A stretch of DNA of 64,000 bases, from contig NZ_JAGXJW010000013.1 in assembly GCF_019091135.1 (NCBI RefSeq), positions 89,436 to 153,435 on the forward strand. Reading direction: 5' to 3'. Both the position numbers and the translations under genes were made by a program. This DNA is from Cohnella sp. GbtcB17. Its GTDB lineage: Bacteria > Bacillota > Bacilli > Paenibacillales > Paenibacillaceae. Positions within the stretch are counted from its first letter, which is position 1; every line of letters begins with the position of its first letter. Positions 18,421 through 27,572 of this stretch are shown here, one piece after another. The notes beneath the pieces are model-generated. The model was not told the origin of the DNA. It saw only the letters and a program-made list of their open reading frames with translations, and searched no databases.

Positions 18421-20104
18421 AGCGTTGATCATCGACGACGAGGAGCCGACGCGCGAAGCGATCCGCATCCTGGGCGACTGGCCGCGGCACGGCATCGACG
18501 AGGTGCTGGAGGCCGCGAACGGCCAGGAAGGTCTGGCGCTGCTCGAGCGGGAGCGGCCGGACCTGGTGCTGGTCGACATGAAAATGCCGGTCATGGACGG
18601 GCTTGCATTCCTGCAGGTGGTGGAGCGGGATTATCCCGACCTGTTCACGATCGTCATCAGCGGCTACAACGACTTCGACTATACGCGCCAGGCGATTCGC
18701 TCGCGGGTCGTAGACTATCTGCTGAAGCCGGTCAACCGGGGCGACCTCAATCAGGCGCTCGCCAAGGCCGCGGGCGTCCTGGACGCCCGGCGGGACAGCA
18801 AGCGGGACCACATCGACCGCGATATCGCGCTCAACATGTCGCTGCCGAAGCTGAAGGAGAACATTTATCTGTCGCTGCTGACCCGCACGTTCCGGGCCGG
18901 GAGCAGCGAAGCGTACTTGCGGCTCATCGGTGCCGACGATCCGGCGATGCGGTTCGGGGTGTCCGTGCTGCGCGTGCTGAATCTGGATGAGGTAGCGGCC
19001 GGCCGCTTCAAAGGGGAGACCGCGTTGCTTCATTTCGCCGCGGCGAACGTGGTCGGCGAGTTCGCCGAAGCGGGGTTCCACAGCTTCGGCCTGGCGAATC
19101 CGAAGCGGGACCGGGAGCTGATCGTCATCCATTCGATGACGGGCGGCTATCCCGAGGATCTCGCGTTCCGCGCCGCGCACTTCGCGCGCAAGATCGCGCA
19201 AGGGCTGAGCGATCTGTTCGGCATCCGCACGGCGGCGGGACTGAGCGGACCGGGCGTCGCGGTCGGCGGACTGGCGGACGCCTACCGCGACGCGTCCGAG
19301 GCGGCGGAGGGCATCGATCTGTTCCGCCGCGACTCGCTGCAGCCGGCGGGGGCGGGGGCTGAGCGCAAGGAGGCGGGAGCGCCGGCCGTTTCTTTTGCGG
19401 CGCGCATGCCTCAGCTGCGCGCGGCGATCGAGGCGGGCAGCGCCGCGCAGGCGCGGACGGTCGTGCAGCAGTTTCTGGCGGGCGTGCGGGAGCAGGGCCG
19501 CTTCAGCTTCAAGCAGGCGGACCGGCTGCTGGAGGAGCTGCTCTTCCTGCTGGGCGAGCTCGCGCTCGAGCTGGGACTGCCGCCGGCGGCCGGGGCCGAG
19601 GGACGAGGCGGCTCGGGCGGCGACGGCGGGGCTGCTGCGGGCATCCGCGGCGACGGCGCGCTGGGCGCGCTCGGCCTGTCCGCCGACTACGCCGGCTTCG
19701 ACGAGTACGAGGCTTTGCTCTGCAGCATCTGCGAGCGGTACGCCGAGCTGGCGCGCGCCGTGCTGTCGTCGGAGCGCGCCTTCGACGTGAGCGAGATCAA
19801 GCGCTACATCGAGCAGCATTACTTCGAGGATATCAAGATCTCGATGTTCACCGAGCGTTACTTCCTGAGCAGAGAGTACCTGATGAAGCTGTTCAAGCAG
19901 CACTACGGCTTCGGCATTCACGAGTACGTGCAGAAGGTGCGCATGGACAAAGCCAAGGCGCTGCTCGACCGGCCGGAGCTGAAGATTCAGGAGATATCCG
20001 AGATGCTCGGCTTCAAGGACAAAAACTACTTTTCCAAGGCATTCCGCAACTACGTCGGCCTGTCGCCGTCGGAGTATCGGACGCAGGGACCGGACGAGTC
20101 GTAA
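18413..20104 (+). CDS. YesN-type response regulator, AraC family
   Basis: Regulator of 563 residues starting at TTG, 8 bases inside the kinase gene; GGGAGGAGG upstream and the standard opening YKALIIDDEEP support that start. Receiver domain 1-120 with phosphoacceptor Asp in LVDMKMP, then a long middle region (about 130-450) holding a Gly/Ala-rich stretch near 390-420, then an AraC DNA-binding domain with ISEMLGFKDKNYFSKAF. It likely activates the divergent permeases and perhaps the binding protein and GH36 genes downstream. It converges with the ABC-2 permease gene only 12 bases away. Confidence 0.9.
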   Translation: MYKALIIDDEEPTREAIRILGDWPRHGIDEVLEAANGQEGLALLERERPDLVLVDMKMPVMDGLAFLQVVERDYPDLFTIVISGYNDFDYTRQAIRSRVVDYLLKPVNRGDLNQALAKAAGVLDARRDSKRDHIDRDIALNMSLPKLKENIYLSLLTRTFRAGSSEAYLRLIGADDPAMRFGVSVLRVLNLDEVAAGRFKGETALLHFAAANVVGEFAEAGFHSFGLANPKRDRELIVIHSMTGGYPEDLAFRAAHFARKIAQGLSDLFGIRTAAGLSGPGVAVGGLADAYRDASEAAEGIDLFRRDSLQPAGAGAERKEAGAPAVSFAARMPQLRAAIEAGSAAQARTVVQQFLAGVREQGRFSFKQADRLLEELLFLLGELALELGLPPAAGAEGRGGSGGDGGAAAGIRGDGALGALGLSADYAGFDEYEALLCSICERYAELARAVLSSERAFDVSEIKRYIEQHYFEDIKISMFTERYFLSREYLMKLFKQHYGFGIHEYVQKVRMDKAKALLDRPELKIQEISEMLGFKDKNYFSKAFRNYVGLSPSEYRTQGPDES

Positions 20105-20116
20105 ATCAAGCGCGCA

Positions 20117-20812
20117 TCAGCCTACGTCTACGCGGTCGATGTTGCGGAAGCTCATGAAGGTGCCGAGGATTCCGAGCAGGCCGAGCGACACGGGGACGGC
20201 GACGACACTGCTCAGATTGAAGCCTCCGTTATTGGAGCACACGATGATGACGATCAGAATGGAGGAGACGACTGTCGTCGCCACCGACTTTTTGCGCAGG
20301 CCGATGACGAGAGGCAGCAGGCAGGTGCCGGCTGCGCCGAACGCTTGCATCAGCACGAAGATGCCGTGCTCGTACAGAATTTGGGCCGTCAGCGGATCGG
20401 ACATGTGGCCGAGGCGAGCGTTGATCGCAATGAGAAGGCCGCCGACAACCGCGTTCGCCAGGAGGACATTCGCGAAGGTCCAGCCGAATACCATCGACAG
20501 CTTGGCCAGTATGATTTTCTTGCGGCTCACGGGATAGGCGAACAGCAGCGAGATCGTCTTGTCCTTGAACTCATTAACGACCAGCTTGGCCAGAAGTACC
20601 GCGGCATACACGATGAAGGTCGCGCGCACGATCGTATCGATGCCGCGCAGCATCTCCTCATAGTTCCGGAAGGCCGGCTCCTCGGATGCCGTGCCTTCGG
20701 TCAAGTACAGTGTCGCCATGAAGGCGGCGATGAGCGCGTAGGCGATCAACGCCCCCCATACGTAGGCCGAGAAGCGCCCCTTCTTAAGCTCCAGCTTGAT
20801 GAGATGCAGCAT
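20117..20812 (-). CDS. ABC-2 type permease, YcbO/BcrB-like
   Basis: Membrane protein of 231 residues with about six helices, starting with LELKKGRFSAYVWGA, the typical entry of ABC-2 permeases in bacitracin-type exporters. It is the last gene of the minus-strand module and overlaps the ATPase gene by 29 bases, which indicates coupled translation. Partners: ATPase at 20784 and the two-component system at 21815-23497. Likely role: export of, or protection against, a membrane-active peptide; the substrate is unknown. Confidence 0.85.
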   Translation of the reverse strand: MLHLIKLELKKGRFSAYVWGALIAYALIAAFMATLYLTEGTASEEPAFRNYEEMLRGIDTIVRATFIVYAAVLLAKLVVNEFKDKTISLLFAYPVSRKKIILAKLSMVFGWTFANVLLANAVVGGLLIAINARLGHMSDPLTAQILYEHGIFVLMQAFGAAGTCLLPLVIGLRKKSVATTVVSSILIVIIVCSNNGGFNLSSVVAVPVSLGLLGILGTFMSFRNIDRVDVG

Positions 20813-21728
20813 GGCCCTCGCCTCCCTTGATCATGTTGAAAAAATACTCCTCCAGCGTATGGTGGCGGCGGTTGATCGAGTGGATCGGCACTTCGTTCAC
20901 GATGAGCGCCTTTGACAATTGCTCCGGGGTCAGCATCGAATCGTAGATTCGGATGGTTCGCTCGCCCACCTGCTTGAAATTGGCGATGCCCAGCCGTTCG
21001 GACAAGACGAAGGCTGCATGGACCGAGTCGGTCGTGACGATCTCTACGTAGGCTGCCGTCGATTCGCGAACGTCATCCATGGATACCTCGCGGATCAGCC
21101 GGCCGCCTTGGATAACCCCGATCGTATCGGCGACCTGCTCGATCTCCGAGAGCAGATGGCTGGAGATCAACAGCGCGACGCCCCATTCGTCCCGCAGCCT
21201 GCGGAACAGATTGCGCATGACCTGGATGCCCTCGGGATCCAAGCCGTTGATCGGTTCGTCCAGCAGGAGCAGCTCCGGCCGGGTGGAGATCGCCCGCGCG
21301 ATGCCGAGCCGCTGCATCATGCCCAGCGAGAACTGCCTGACGGGCTTGCCCTCCACGCCCAGAAGCTGCACCAGGTCCAGCGCCTCCCGAATCGACCGCT
21401 TGTTGTAGTAGCCCATGTATTCAGCATGAAGCTCCAGGTTCTGCTCGGCGGTCAGCTTCTCGTAGAAGACCGGCGTCTCGATCATATGGCCGATTCGCTT
21501 GAGATGCTCGATCGAACCGTCGTGCAGGCGCTCGCCGAACAGCTCGATCTCGCCGCCCGTCGGCCTGACCAGCCCCAGCAGCATCTTCATCACCGTCGAT
21601 TTGCCGGTACCGTTAGGCCCGAGGAATCCGTAGATCTCGCCTCTTTTGACGCTCATATTGACGCCCGACACCGTATCCGCAGCTCCATAGCTCTTGCCCA
21701 GCAGCCGCGTCCGGATAATATCCGTCAT
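20784..21728 (-). CDS. ABC transporter ATPase, BcrA/YcbN-like
   Basis: ATPase of 314 residues: Walker A GPNGTGKS near 38-45, signature FSLGMMQRLGIA, Walker B LLLDEPINGLDPEG and switch His in ISSHLLSE. The C-terminal 90 residues form the extension usual in the BcrA class. GGGGAG lies 9 bases before the ATG. An 86-base gap separates it from the kinase gene upstream. That gap has two TCTTAA copies 18 bases apart (plus strand, 21795 and 21813), possible regulator sites, so the ABC genes may have their own promoter. Confidence 0.9.
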   Translation of the reverse strand: MTDIIRTRLLGKSYGAADTVSGVNMSVKRGEIYGFLGPNGTGKSTVMKMLLGLVRPTGGEIELFGERLHDGSIEHLKRIGHMIETPVFYEKLTAEQNLELHAEYMGYYNKRSIREALDLVQLLGVEGKPVRQFSLGMMQRLGIARAISTRPELLLLDEPINGLDPEGIQVMRNLFRRLRDEWGVALLISSHLLSEIEQVADTIGVIQGGRLIREVSMDDVRESTAAYVEIVTTDSVHAAFVLSERLGIANFKQVGERTIRIYDSMLTPEQLSKALIVNEVPIHSINRRHHTLEEYFFNMIKGGEGHAASHQAGA

Positions 21729-21814
21729 GATTGTTCACTCCCCGTCTGTATTCCGTCTGTTCTTAGATTAACAGGGGACTCTCTCATTTTCCGGTCTTAA
21801 ACCTTACTTGTTTC

Positions 21815-22792
21815 TTAAGTTTGCGAAGCATGCGGCGGCTTGTATTCGGACGCAGGCAAGATTAACGAGAAGGAGGTGCGGACGTTCGGCAAGCTATCCA
21901 GCTCGATGCGGCCGCCCAAGCGCTCGGCCAGCCGCTTTGCGATGGCGAGGCCCAGCCCGCTCCCTTGCATGTGGCGGTTGCGAGAGTCCTCCATCGTATA
22001 CATTCGGTCGAATACCCGGGGCTGATCGATGCCGGCGATGCCGCGTCCGCGGTCCTCCACCTCGATCCGGACGCAGCCCTCGCCCTGCGAGAGCGACAGT
22101 CCAAGGTAGCGCCCGGCCGCACCGTACCGGACGGCGTTGGATAGGAGATTGTCGAGGATTCGTGACAGGGCTTCTGCGTTCGCGTATACCCATACCGGCT
22201 CCTCGGGCAGGCGAATGTCGACTTGGTAGTCCTGCTCGGCGAGCAGGTCGAAGTAATCGAGCACCCGGCGGCGGCATACCTCGCAGGCGTCCACGACGGC
22301 GAGCGGAATGTCGTAATCGTCGGCTTCGAGCCGGGACAGGTCAAAGAAAGCGTTGATCAGCTCATGCACCTCGGCCGTCTTCTTGTGTACTTGGCCGAGC
22401 ATTCTCCGCAGCTCGTCCTCGGCGAGGCCTTCTTGCCGGGACAGCATCTCGGCATAGCCCATGATCACGGTGAGCGGCGTCTTCAGATCGTGGGAAACGT
22501 TCGAGAGCATCAGGCGCATGGCACGCTCGGTACGCTTGTGGCCGGCGGCCGATTGCATCGCGCGGTCGAGCAGCGCATTGATGCCGCGCAGCAGCTCCCG
22601 CAGCTCGGGATCGCGGGTCATGACGAGCAGGCGCTGCCGGGTCAGGGGCTGGGCGGGGTCGGCGAATTCGCCCAGCTTCGCGTTGATATAAGCAAGGGCT
22701 GCGCGGTCCGAACGCTGCTTCATGCGTTCGCGGACATACAGCGCGAGGAGGACGGCGGCCGTGATCAGGCAGAGCCATCCGAGCGCGGCCAT
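21815..22792 (-). CDS. Membrane sensor histidine kinase, YcbM-like
   Basis: Kinase of 325 residues with a single N-terminal helix (about 4-20) and almost no extracellular part, as in small kinases that sense stress at the membrane or through a partner transporter. A cytoplasmic linker is followed by the HisKA motif SNVSHDLKTPLT, N-box NLLSNAVRYG, G1 DRGRGIAG and G2 GSGLGLAI. The start ATG directly follows the TAA of the regulator gene. With the downstream ABC genes it resembles the B. subtilis ycbLMNO arrangement. Confidence 0.88.
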   Translation of the reverse strand: MAALGWLCLITAAVLLALYVRERMKQRSDRAALAYINAKLGEFADPAQPLTRQRLLVMTRDPELRELLRGINALLDRAMQSAAGHKRTERAMRLMLSNVSHDLKTPLTVIMGYAEMLSRQEGLAEDELRRMLGQVHKKTAEVHELINAFFDLSRLEADDYDIPLAVVDACEVCRRRVLDYFDLLAEQDYQVDIRLPEEPVWVYANAEALSRILDNLLSNAVRYGAAGRYLGLSLSQGEGCVRIEVEDRGRGIAGIDQPRVFDRMYTMEDSRNRHMQGSGLGLAIAKRLAERLGGRIELDSLPNVRTSFSLILPASEYKPPHASQT

Positions 22793-23497
22793 TTACAGTT
22801 CCCCCAGACGGTAGCCGATGCCCCAGAGGGTGCGGATATAGCGGGGGGCGGACGGATCGTCCTCGATCTTCTCCCGCAGGCGCCTCATGTGGACGTTGAT
22901 GACATTGTCGTCCTGGCAATATTCCTCGTCCCAGACGAGCCGATAGAGCATCGCCTTCGTATAGACCCGCGTCGGATGCTGGATGAACAGTCTCAGGATC
23001 TGGAATTCCTTGGCCGTCAGCTTGATCTCCTGGCCCCGCTTGGACAGCTGAAAGTTGTCCGGGTCCATTACGAGATCGCCGGCGGACAGCAGCGCAGGCG
23101 CCTCATCGGGCTCGGGCTCCGTATGGGAATATTGCGTCGCTCTACGGATCGACGCCTCGACGCGCGCCGCCAGCTCGATCAGCGAGAACGGCTTGGCGAT
23201 ATAATCGTCGGCGCCGAACCGCAGGCCCAGCGCCTTGTCGACCTCGCCGTCCTTGGCCGACAGGATCAGAATAGGCACCCGGCTGCGCTCCCGGAGCAGC
23301 CGCAGCACCTCCAGGCCGTTCAGTTTGGGCAGCATGAGATCCAGCAGGACAAGGTCGTAGCGCTCGGAGCGGAATCGCTCGAGCGCCAGCTCGCCGTCAT
23401 GCGCGACGGTCGACGTATAGCCCTCCTTGGCCAGATAGTCCGCCACCATCGCGCCGATCGCCGGATCGTCTTCAATGATCAGCAGGTTGCCCTCCAC
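22793..23497 (-). CDS. OmpR-family response regulator, YcbL-like
   Basis: Regulator of 234 residues. Receiver domain with IIEDD near residue 6, phosphoacceptor Asp in LLDLMLP and Lys in YIAKPF; C-terminal winged helix with RVYTKAMLYRLVW and VHMRRLREKIE. The frame opens further upstream, but GGGAGG 7 bases before a GTG at 23497 and the normal start EGNLLIIEDD set that start. First gene of the module; probably controls the ABC exporter genes behind it. Confidence 0.9.
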   Translation of the reverse strand: MEGNLLIIEDDPAIGAMVADYLAKEGYTSTVAHDGELALERFRSERYDLVLLDLMLPKLNGLEVLRLLRERSRVPILILSAKDGEVDKALGLRFGADDYIAKPFSLIELAARVEASIRRATQYSHTEPEPDEAPALLSAGDLVMDPDNFQLSKRGQEIKLTAKEFQILRLFIQHPTRVYTKAMLYRLVWDEEYCQDDNVINVHMRRLREKIEDDPSAPRYIRTLWGIGYRLGEL

Positions 23498-23559
23498 GGC
23501 GATTCCTCCCTCTATTTTAATGCTTCGCAAGACTTCCATTTTTAGAAAAGAGCGGACTC

Positions 23560-23568
23560 ATTATAACA
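23560..23568 (-). promoter_or_regulatory. Extended -10 promoter of the Ycb-like module
   Basis: TGTTATAAT on the minus strand is a perfect extended -10 element, 62 bases ahead of the regulator start. No good -35 is present, as is common for extended -10 promoters. Confidence 0.5.
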
Positions 23569-23671
23569 TAGAATAGAGGGGCTGCCCGGGGAACGCCATC
23601 CTGCGCGGCGACGGGGAGCCGGACGGTGCAGGGTTAGAAAGGAAGGCTGCGGAGATAATAAGGCTGCGCCA

Positions 23672-23713
23672 GGGTAAAAAAGCGAACCGCCCGACGAGTC
23701 CGCTTTTTTACCC
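23672..23713. terminator. Strong AT-cored hairpin between divergent genes
   Basis: A perfect 13-bp inverted repeat, GGGTAAAAAAGCG (23672-23684) and CGCTTTTTTACCC (23701-23713), lies between divergently transcribed genes, 94 bases before the binding-protein start. It may be a leader terminator for that gene, or the leftover end of a lost gene. Confidence 0.5.
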
Positions 23714-23807
23714 TCAAGAGGCTACTTAAATACATTGGGTTACCCGCCGCGGTTCTTTAATATAAGCATCGTAGCGCAAAATCACAAACGAATCGGGGGC
23801 AACATAC

Positions 23808-25154
23808 ATGCTCAAAAAGATTGCGGGCGTATCCGTCAGCGCAGTGATGATGGCCGGTCTGCTGGCCGCATGCGGCGGCAACGGCGACAACAACAATGCA
23901 GCATCCGGCGGGTCGGCATCGGCAAGCGCTTCGGCAGGCTCGTCGGCGAGCGCCTCGGCGGGCACATCGGACAAGCCGGTCACCATCAACATGTTCACGG
24001 CTTCGCCGGAGTACACGGACGCTTTTAACGCGTATATCGCCGAATACAAGAAGGTCAAGCCGAACGTCACGATCAACCTCGAGATCATGCAGGCCGACTA
24101 CAACACGGTGCTGAAGTCCCGCATCGCTTCCGGCAATACGCCGGACGTGTCCCAGACGACGGCGGGCGGAGACATCGACACCTTTGCCGAGTACAGCGCC
24201 GACCTGACCAACGAACCGCTGGCGGCAGCCATGACCGACGCCGTTCGCAGCAACATGACGTCCAGCGACGGCAAGGTGCTGGGCTTGCCGGTCAAGGGCA
24301 ACCTGTTTACGCTCATCTACAACAAAAAGCTGTTCGAGGAAGCGGGCATCACCGAGGTGCCGAAGACGACTGCACAGCTCGACGTCGCGATCGCCAAGCT
24401 CGAAGCCAAGGGAATCACGCCGTTCGCCAATGCCTACAAGGAATGGTGGACGTGGAAGCACGTGTTCCAGCACTTCGTAGACGCGGCTGCACTGGATGCG
24501 GGCACGGATGCCAAGACGCTGGTCGCCGACTTCATCGCCGGCAAGACGACGTTCAAGGATCATCCGGTGCTGGCCGACAACTTCTTCAAGTTCGTCGATA
24601 CGACGATCGCGCACGGTACCGACAAGCCGCTTGAGCGCGACAGCAACGCCGAAGTCGGCGACTTCGCCGCCGGCAAGGCTGCGATCATGACCGGCAAGGG
24701 CGCATGGGACGAAGAAGCGATCGAGAAGATCGCACCGGACATCCAGATCGGCATTATGGGTTATCCGGTCAGCGACAAGCCGGAGCAATCGGTCATCATC
24801 ACGGGTGCCGACCAGGCGCTGCGCATCAACAAGGATTCCAAGGTCGCTCGCGAGACGATCGACTTCTTCAACTGGCTTTACACGTCCGACTACGGCAAGA
24901 GCTGGTTCTCCAACGTAGCGAAGGTCATCCCGCCGATCAAGGATGCCCCGCTGCCGGATCTGCAAATGCCGAAGGCGATGGACGAGATCCTCAAGACGGA
25001 GAAATCCGGCGATCTGTCCGTCAACTACTCGCTCGATACATTCCATCAGAAGTTCGGCGAGATCATGCAGGCGTATGTGGGCAAGAGCAAGACGAAGGAC
25101 CAGGCAATCACCGAGATTCAGCAAGCTTGGACCCAGCTGGGCTCCGCTCAATAA
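23808..25154 (+). CDS. Carbohydrate-binding lipoprotein, family 1
   Basis: Solute-binding protein of 448 residues: lipobox LAAC (Cys22), a Ser/Ala-rich linker, then a MalE-class fold (VTINMFTASPEYTDAF at the mature N-terminus). It differs from the two LplA-like proteins in lacking DUF3502. It is probably the receptor for the MalF/MalG-type permeases at 14720-16440, although 7 kb and the Ycb-like module separate them. Terminator and GH36 gene follow. CGGGGG about 9 bases before ATG serves as ribosome binding site. Confidence 0.9.
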   Translation: MLKKIAGVSVSAVMMAGLLAACGGNGDNNNAASGGSASASASAGSSASASAGTSDKPVTINMFTASPEYTDAFNAYIAEYKKVKPNVTINLEIMQADYNTVLKSRIASGNTPDVSQTTAGGDIDTFAEYSADLTNEPLAAAMTDAVRSNMTSSDGKVLGLPVKGNLFTLIYNKKLFEEAGITEVPKTTAQLDVAIAKLEAKGITPFANAYKEWWTWKHVFQHFVDAAALDAGTDAKTLVADFIAGKTTFKDHPVLADNFFKFVDTTIAHGTDKPLERDSNAEVGDFAAGKAAIMTGKGAWDEEAIEKIAPDIQIGIMGYPVSDKPEQSVIITGADQALRINKDSKVARETIDFFNWLYTSDYGKSWFSNVAKVIPPIKDAPLPDLQMPKAMDEILKTEKSGDLSVNYSLDTFHQKFGEIMQAYVGKSKTKDQAITEIQQAWTQLGSAQ

Positions 25155-25188
25155 TCGTTTTGGCGCCGCACGGACGGCATCCGACAGA

Positions 25189-25228
25189 AGCAGAACCCAG
25201 CCCTCCGGGGACTGGGTTCTGCTCGTTT
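25189..25228 (+). terminator. Terminator after binding-protein gene
   Basis: Perfect 12-bp stem AGCAGAACCCAG/CTGGGTTCTGCT (25189 and 25212) followed by CGTTT. The T run is short, so some read-through into the GH36 gene is plausible. Confidence 0.75.
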
Positions 25229-25255
25229 ATGAACACCTGAGGGAGTGTGCCAAAA

Positions 25256-27385
25256 ATGAACAAGACGATCGATATTGCCGAAAGCGGCCTTCATCTGCAT
25301 ATAGACGTGACGGAACAAGGGGACGCGCGGCTGATGCATTTCGGACCCGGGCCGTACCGCCCGGGGACGGTGTCGGACAAGCAAGCCCCCGGCTTCCGCC
25401 TGCTGGAGCTGCAGCTGACCGGCGAGGACCGCGCCGAGCACCACGGCCGAACGCACCGCGCGACCTATCCGGGCCTGCGCATGCAGTACCGGTCGCATAG
25501 CGACGCGCGCGTCGGGCCGGGCCGCAAGCTCGAAGTGACGCTGGTCGACCCGGAGACGGGGCTCGAAGCCGTGTCACATTTTCAGTTTTACGATGGCATC
25601 GCGGTGGTCCGCTGCTGGACGACGCTTCGTAACGGCGGCTCCGTGCCGCTGGGCGTCGAGTATGTATCTACGTTTGCTCTGACGGGGCTCGACAAAGAAG
25701 GCGCGCTCAACCGCGACGACAAGATGTCCGTCTCCATCCCGCATAGCGGCTGGCAAAGCGAGCTGCAGTGGCGGACGTACTCGCTGCCCGAGCTTGGCCT
25801 CTCGCATATGACCGACCGCAGCTCGAAGCGCATTACTTGCAGCAACACGGGCTCCTGGGCGGCCGCCGAACATATCCCGATGGCCGTGCTGGACAACTTC
25901 GAGACGAATACGCAGCTGTTCTGGCAGATCGAGCACAACGGGTCCTGGCACTGGGAGATCATCGACCAGTTCGATTATTTGACGCTGCTCGTGAGCGGGC
26001 CGACCGAGCACGACAACCATTGGTGGCTTGAGCTCGCGCCCGGAGAGTCGTTCGTCTCGATTCCTGCGGCGGTCGGCGCCACGCGTGGCGGCTTCGACGC
26101 GGCGATCGGCGAGCTGACCCGTTACCGGCGCGCGATTCGCCGGCCGAACGAAGACAACCGACTGCTGCGCGTCATTTTTAACGACTACATGAACTGCCTT
26201 TGGGGCCAGCCGACGACCGAGAAGCTGCTCCCGCTCATCGACGCGGCCGCCGACATCGGCAGCGAGTACTTCTGCATCGACGCGGGCTGGTACGCGGACG
26301 GCGACTGGTGGGACGGGGTCGGCGAGTGGCTGCCTTCCAAGGCGCGGTTCCCCGAGGGCATCAAGTACGTGCTCGACTACATCCGCGGCAAAGGGATGAT
26401 TCCCGGCCTCTGGCTGGAGCTCGAGGTTATGGGCATCAACAGCCCTAAGCTGGCTGACACCGACGACGGATGGTTTTTTATGCGTCACGGCAAGCGGGTC
26501 AAGGATCGCTCGCGCTACCAGCTCGACTACCGCAATCCCGCCGTCGTCGCTCACGCGGACGAAGTCATCCGTCGTCTCGTCGAAGACTACGGCGTCGGTT
26601 ACATCAAGATGGACTACAACATCAACGCGGGCATCGGCACCGAGACGGACGCGGACAGCTTCGGCGACGGCCTGCTTCAGCACAACCGTGCGTATCTCGC
26701 CTGGCTGGACGGCGTCTTCGCGCGATATCCGGACCTGGTCATCGAAAACTGCTCCAGCGGCGGCATGCGCATGGATTACGCCATGCTGAGCAGGCATAGC
26801 ATCCAGTCCACCAGCGATCAGGAGAACTACGTGAAGTACGCGGCCATCGCCGCGGCTTCGCCGTCCGCGCTGACGCCGGAGCAGTCGGCGATCTGGTCGT
26901 ATCCGCTTCGCGAGGGCGACGACGAGGAAGTCGTGTTCAACATGGTCAACGCGCTGCTGCTGCGCGTCCACCAGAGCGGCCACGTCGCCGAGCTGAGCCC
27001 GCGCCGCCGCGCGCTCGTCAAGGAGGCGCTCGACTACTACAAGACGATGCGCGCAGATATCGCCGCGGGCCTGCCGTTCTGGCCGCTCGGCCTGCCGACG
27101 CAGCAGGACGATTGGATCTGCTTCGGCATCCGCGCGGAAGGCCGCGCCTATGTCGCGGTCTGGCGCCTCGGCGGCGAGGCGGCCGAGATCGCGCTGCCGC
27201 TGCCGTGGCTGGCGGCGGAGGCTGGCGGAGGCGCGGGCGCTGCTGCCACAATGCAAGTGCAAGCGCGCATCGCCTACCCGGCCGCGCATGAGGGCAGCGC
27301 CGTCCGCTGGGACGCCGAAGCCGGCGCGCTGCGCGTGAAGCTGCCGCGGGAGCGGACGGCAAGGCTGGTGGAGCTGCGCCTCTAG
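25256..27385 (+). CDS. Alpha-galactosidase, GH36
   Basis: Enzyme of 709 residues without signal peptide, so cytosolic. N-terminal beta-sandwich (about 1-300), central TIM barrel (about 300-620) and small C-terminal beta domain, as in GH36. The probable nucleophile is Asp453 in IKMDYN and the acid/base Asp521 in STSDQEN; CSSGGMRMD lies between them. It would cleave terminal alpha-galactosyl bonds of imported melibiose or raffinose-type sugars. Start: GTG 25247 is one base from GAGGGAG, so ATG 25256 with a 10-base spacer is chosen. The C-terminal 90 residues are Ala/Gly-rich. Confidence 0.88.
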   Translation: MNKTIDIAESGLHLHIDVTEQGDARLMHFGPGPYRPGTVSDKQAPGFRLLELQLTGEDRAEHHGRTHRATYPGLRMQYRSHSDARVGPGRKLEVTLVDPETGLEAVSHFQFYDGIAVVRCWTTLRNGGSVPLGVEYVSTFALTGLDKEGALNRDDKMSVSIPHSGWQSELQWRTYSLPELGLSHMTDRSSKRITCSNTGSWAAAEHIPMAVLDNFETNTQLFWQIEHNGSWHWEIIDQFDYLTLLVSGPTEHDNHWWLELAPGESFVSIPAAVGATRGGFDAAIGELTRYRRAIRRPNEDNRLLRVIFNDYMNCLWGQPTTEKLLPLIDAAADIGSEYFCIDAGWYADGDWWDGVGEWLPSKARFPEGIKYVLDYIRGKGMIPGLWLELEVMGINSPKLADTDDGWFFMRHGKRVKDRSRYQLDYRNPAVVAHADEVIRRLVEDYGVGYIKMDYNINAGIGTETDADSFGDGLLQHNRAYLAWLDGVFARYPDLVIENCSSGGMRMDYAMLSRHSIQSTSDQENYVKYAAIAAASPSALTPEQSAIWSYPLREGDDEEVVFNMVNALLLRVHQSGHVAELSPRRRALVKEALDYYKTMRADIAAGLPFWPLGLPTQQDDWICFGIRAEGRAYVAVWRLGGEAAEIALPLPWLAAEAGGGAGAAATMQVQARIAYPAAHEGSAVRWDAEAGALRVKLPRERTARLVELRL

Positions 27386-27409
27386 CAAACAAGAATATGG
27401 AATTAAAGG

Positions 27410-27460
27410 GCAGTTCCGAGTGATTCCCGTTCCACGGGTCATTTGGAATTGCTTATTTTT
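27410..27460 (+). terminator. Terminator after GH36 gene
   Basis: Interrupted hairpin: outer GCAGTTCC/GGAATTGC, inner CCCGT/ACGGG, followed by TTATTTTT. The rest of the gap to the next gene (27461-27572) is AT-rich and holds its promoter region; a TATATT at 27544 with TTGCCG at 27519 is a weak candidate. Confidence 0.7.
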
Positions 27461-27572
27461 ATAGAATACTTTGTAGATTATCTTAATTATTCGACTCCGT
27501 TCGACAAATGCTGTGGAGTTGCCGTGATATGATTCAAAAGTGCTATATTAGGCTGATTTTGGGGGACCAAAA

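Noticed and set aside
18311..19921. Minus-strand open frame of 536 codons opposite the AraC-type regulator
   Set aside because: Arg/Ala/Gln-rich antisense translation without motifs; the plus strand encodes an intact response regulator.
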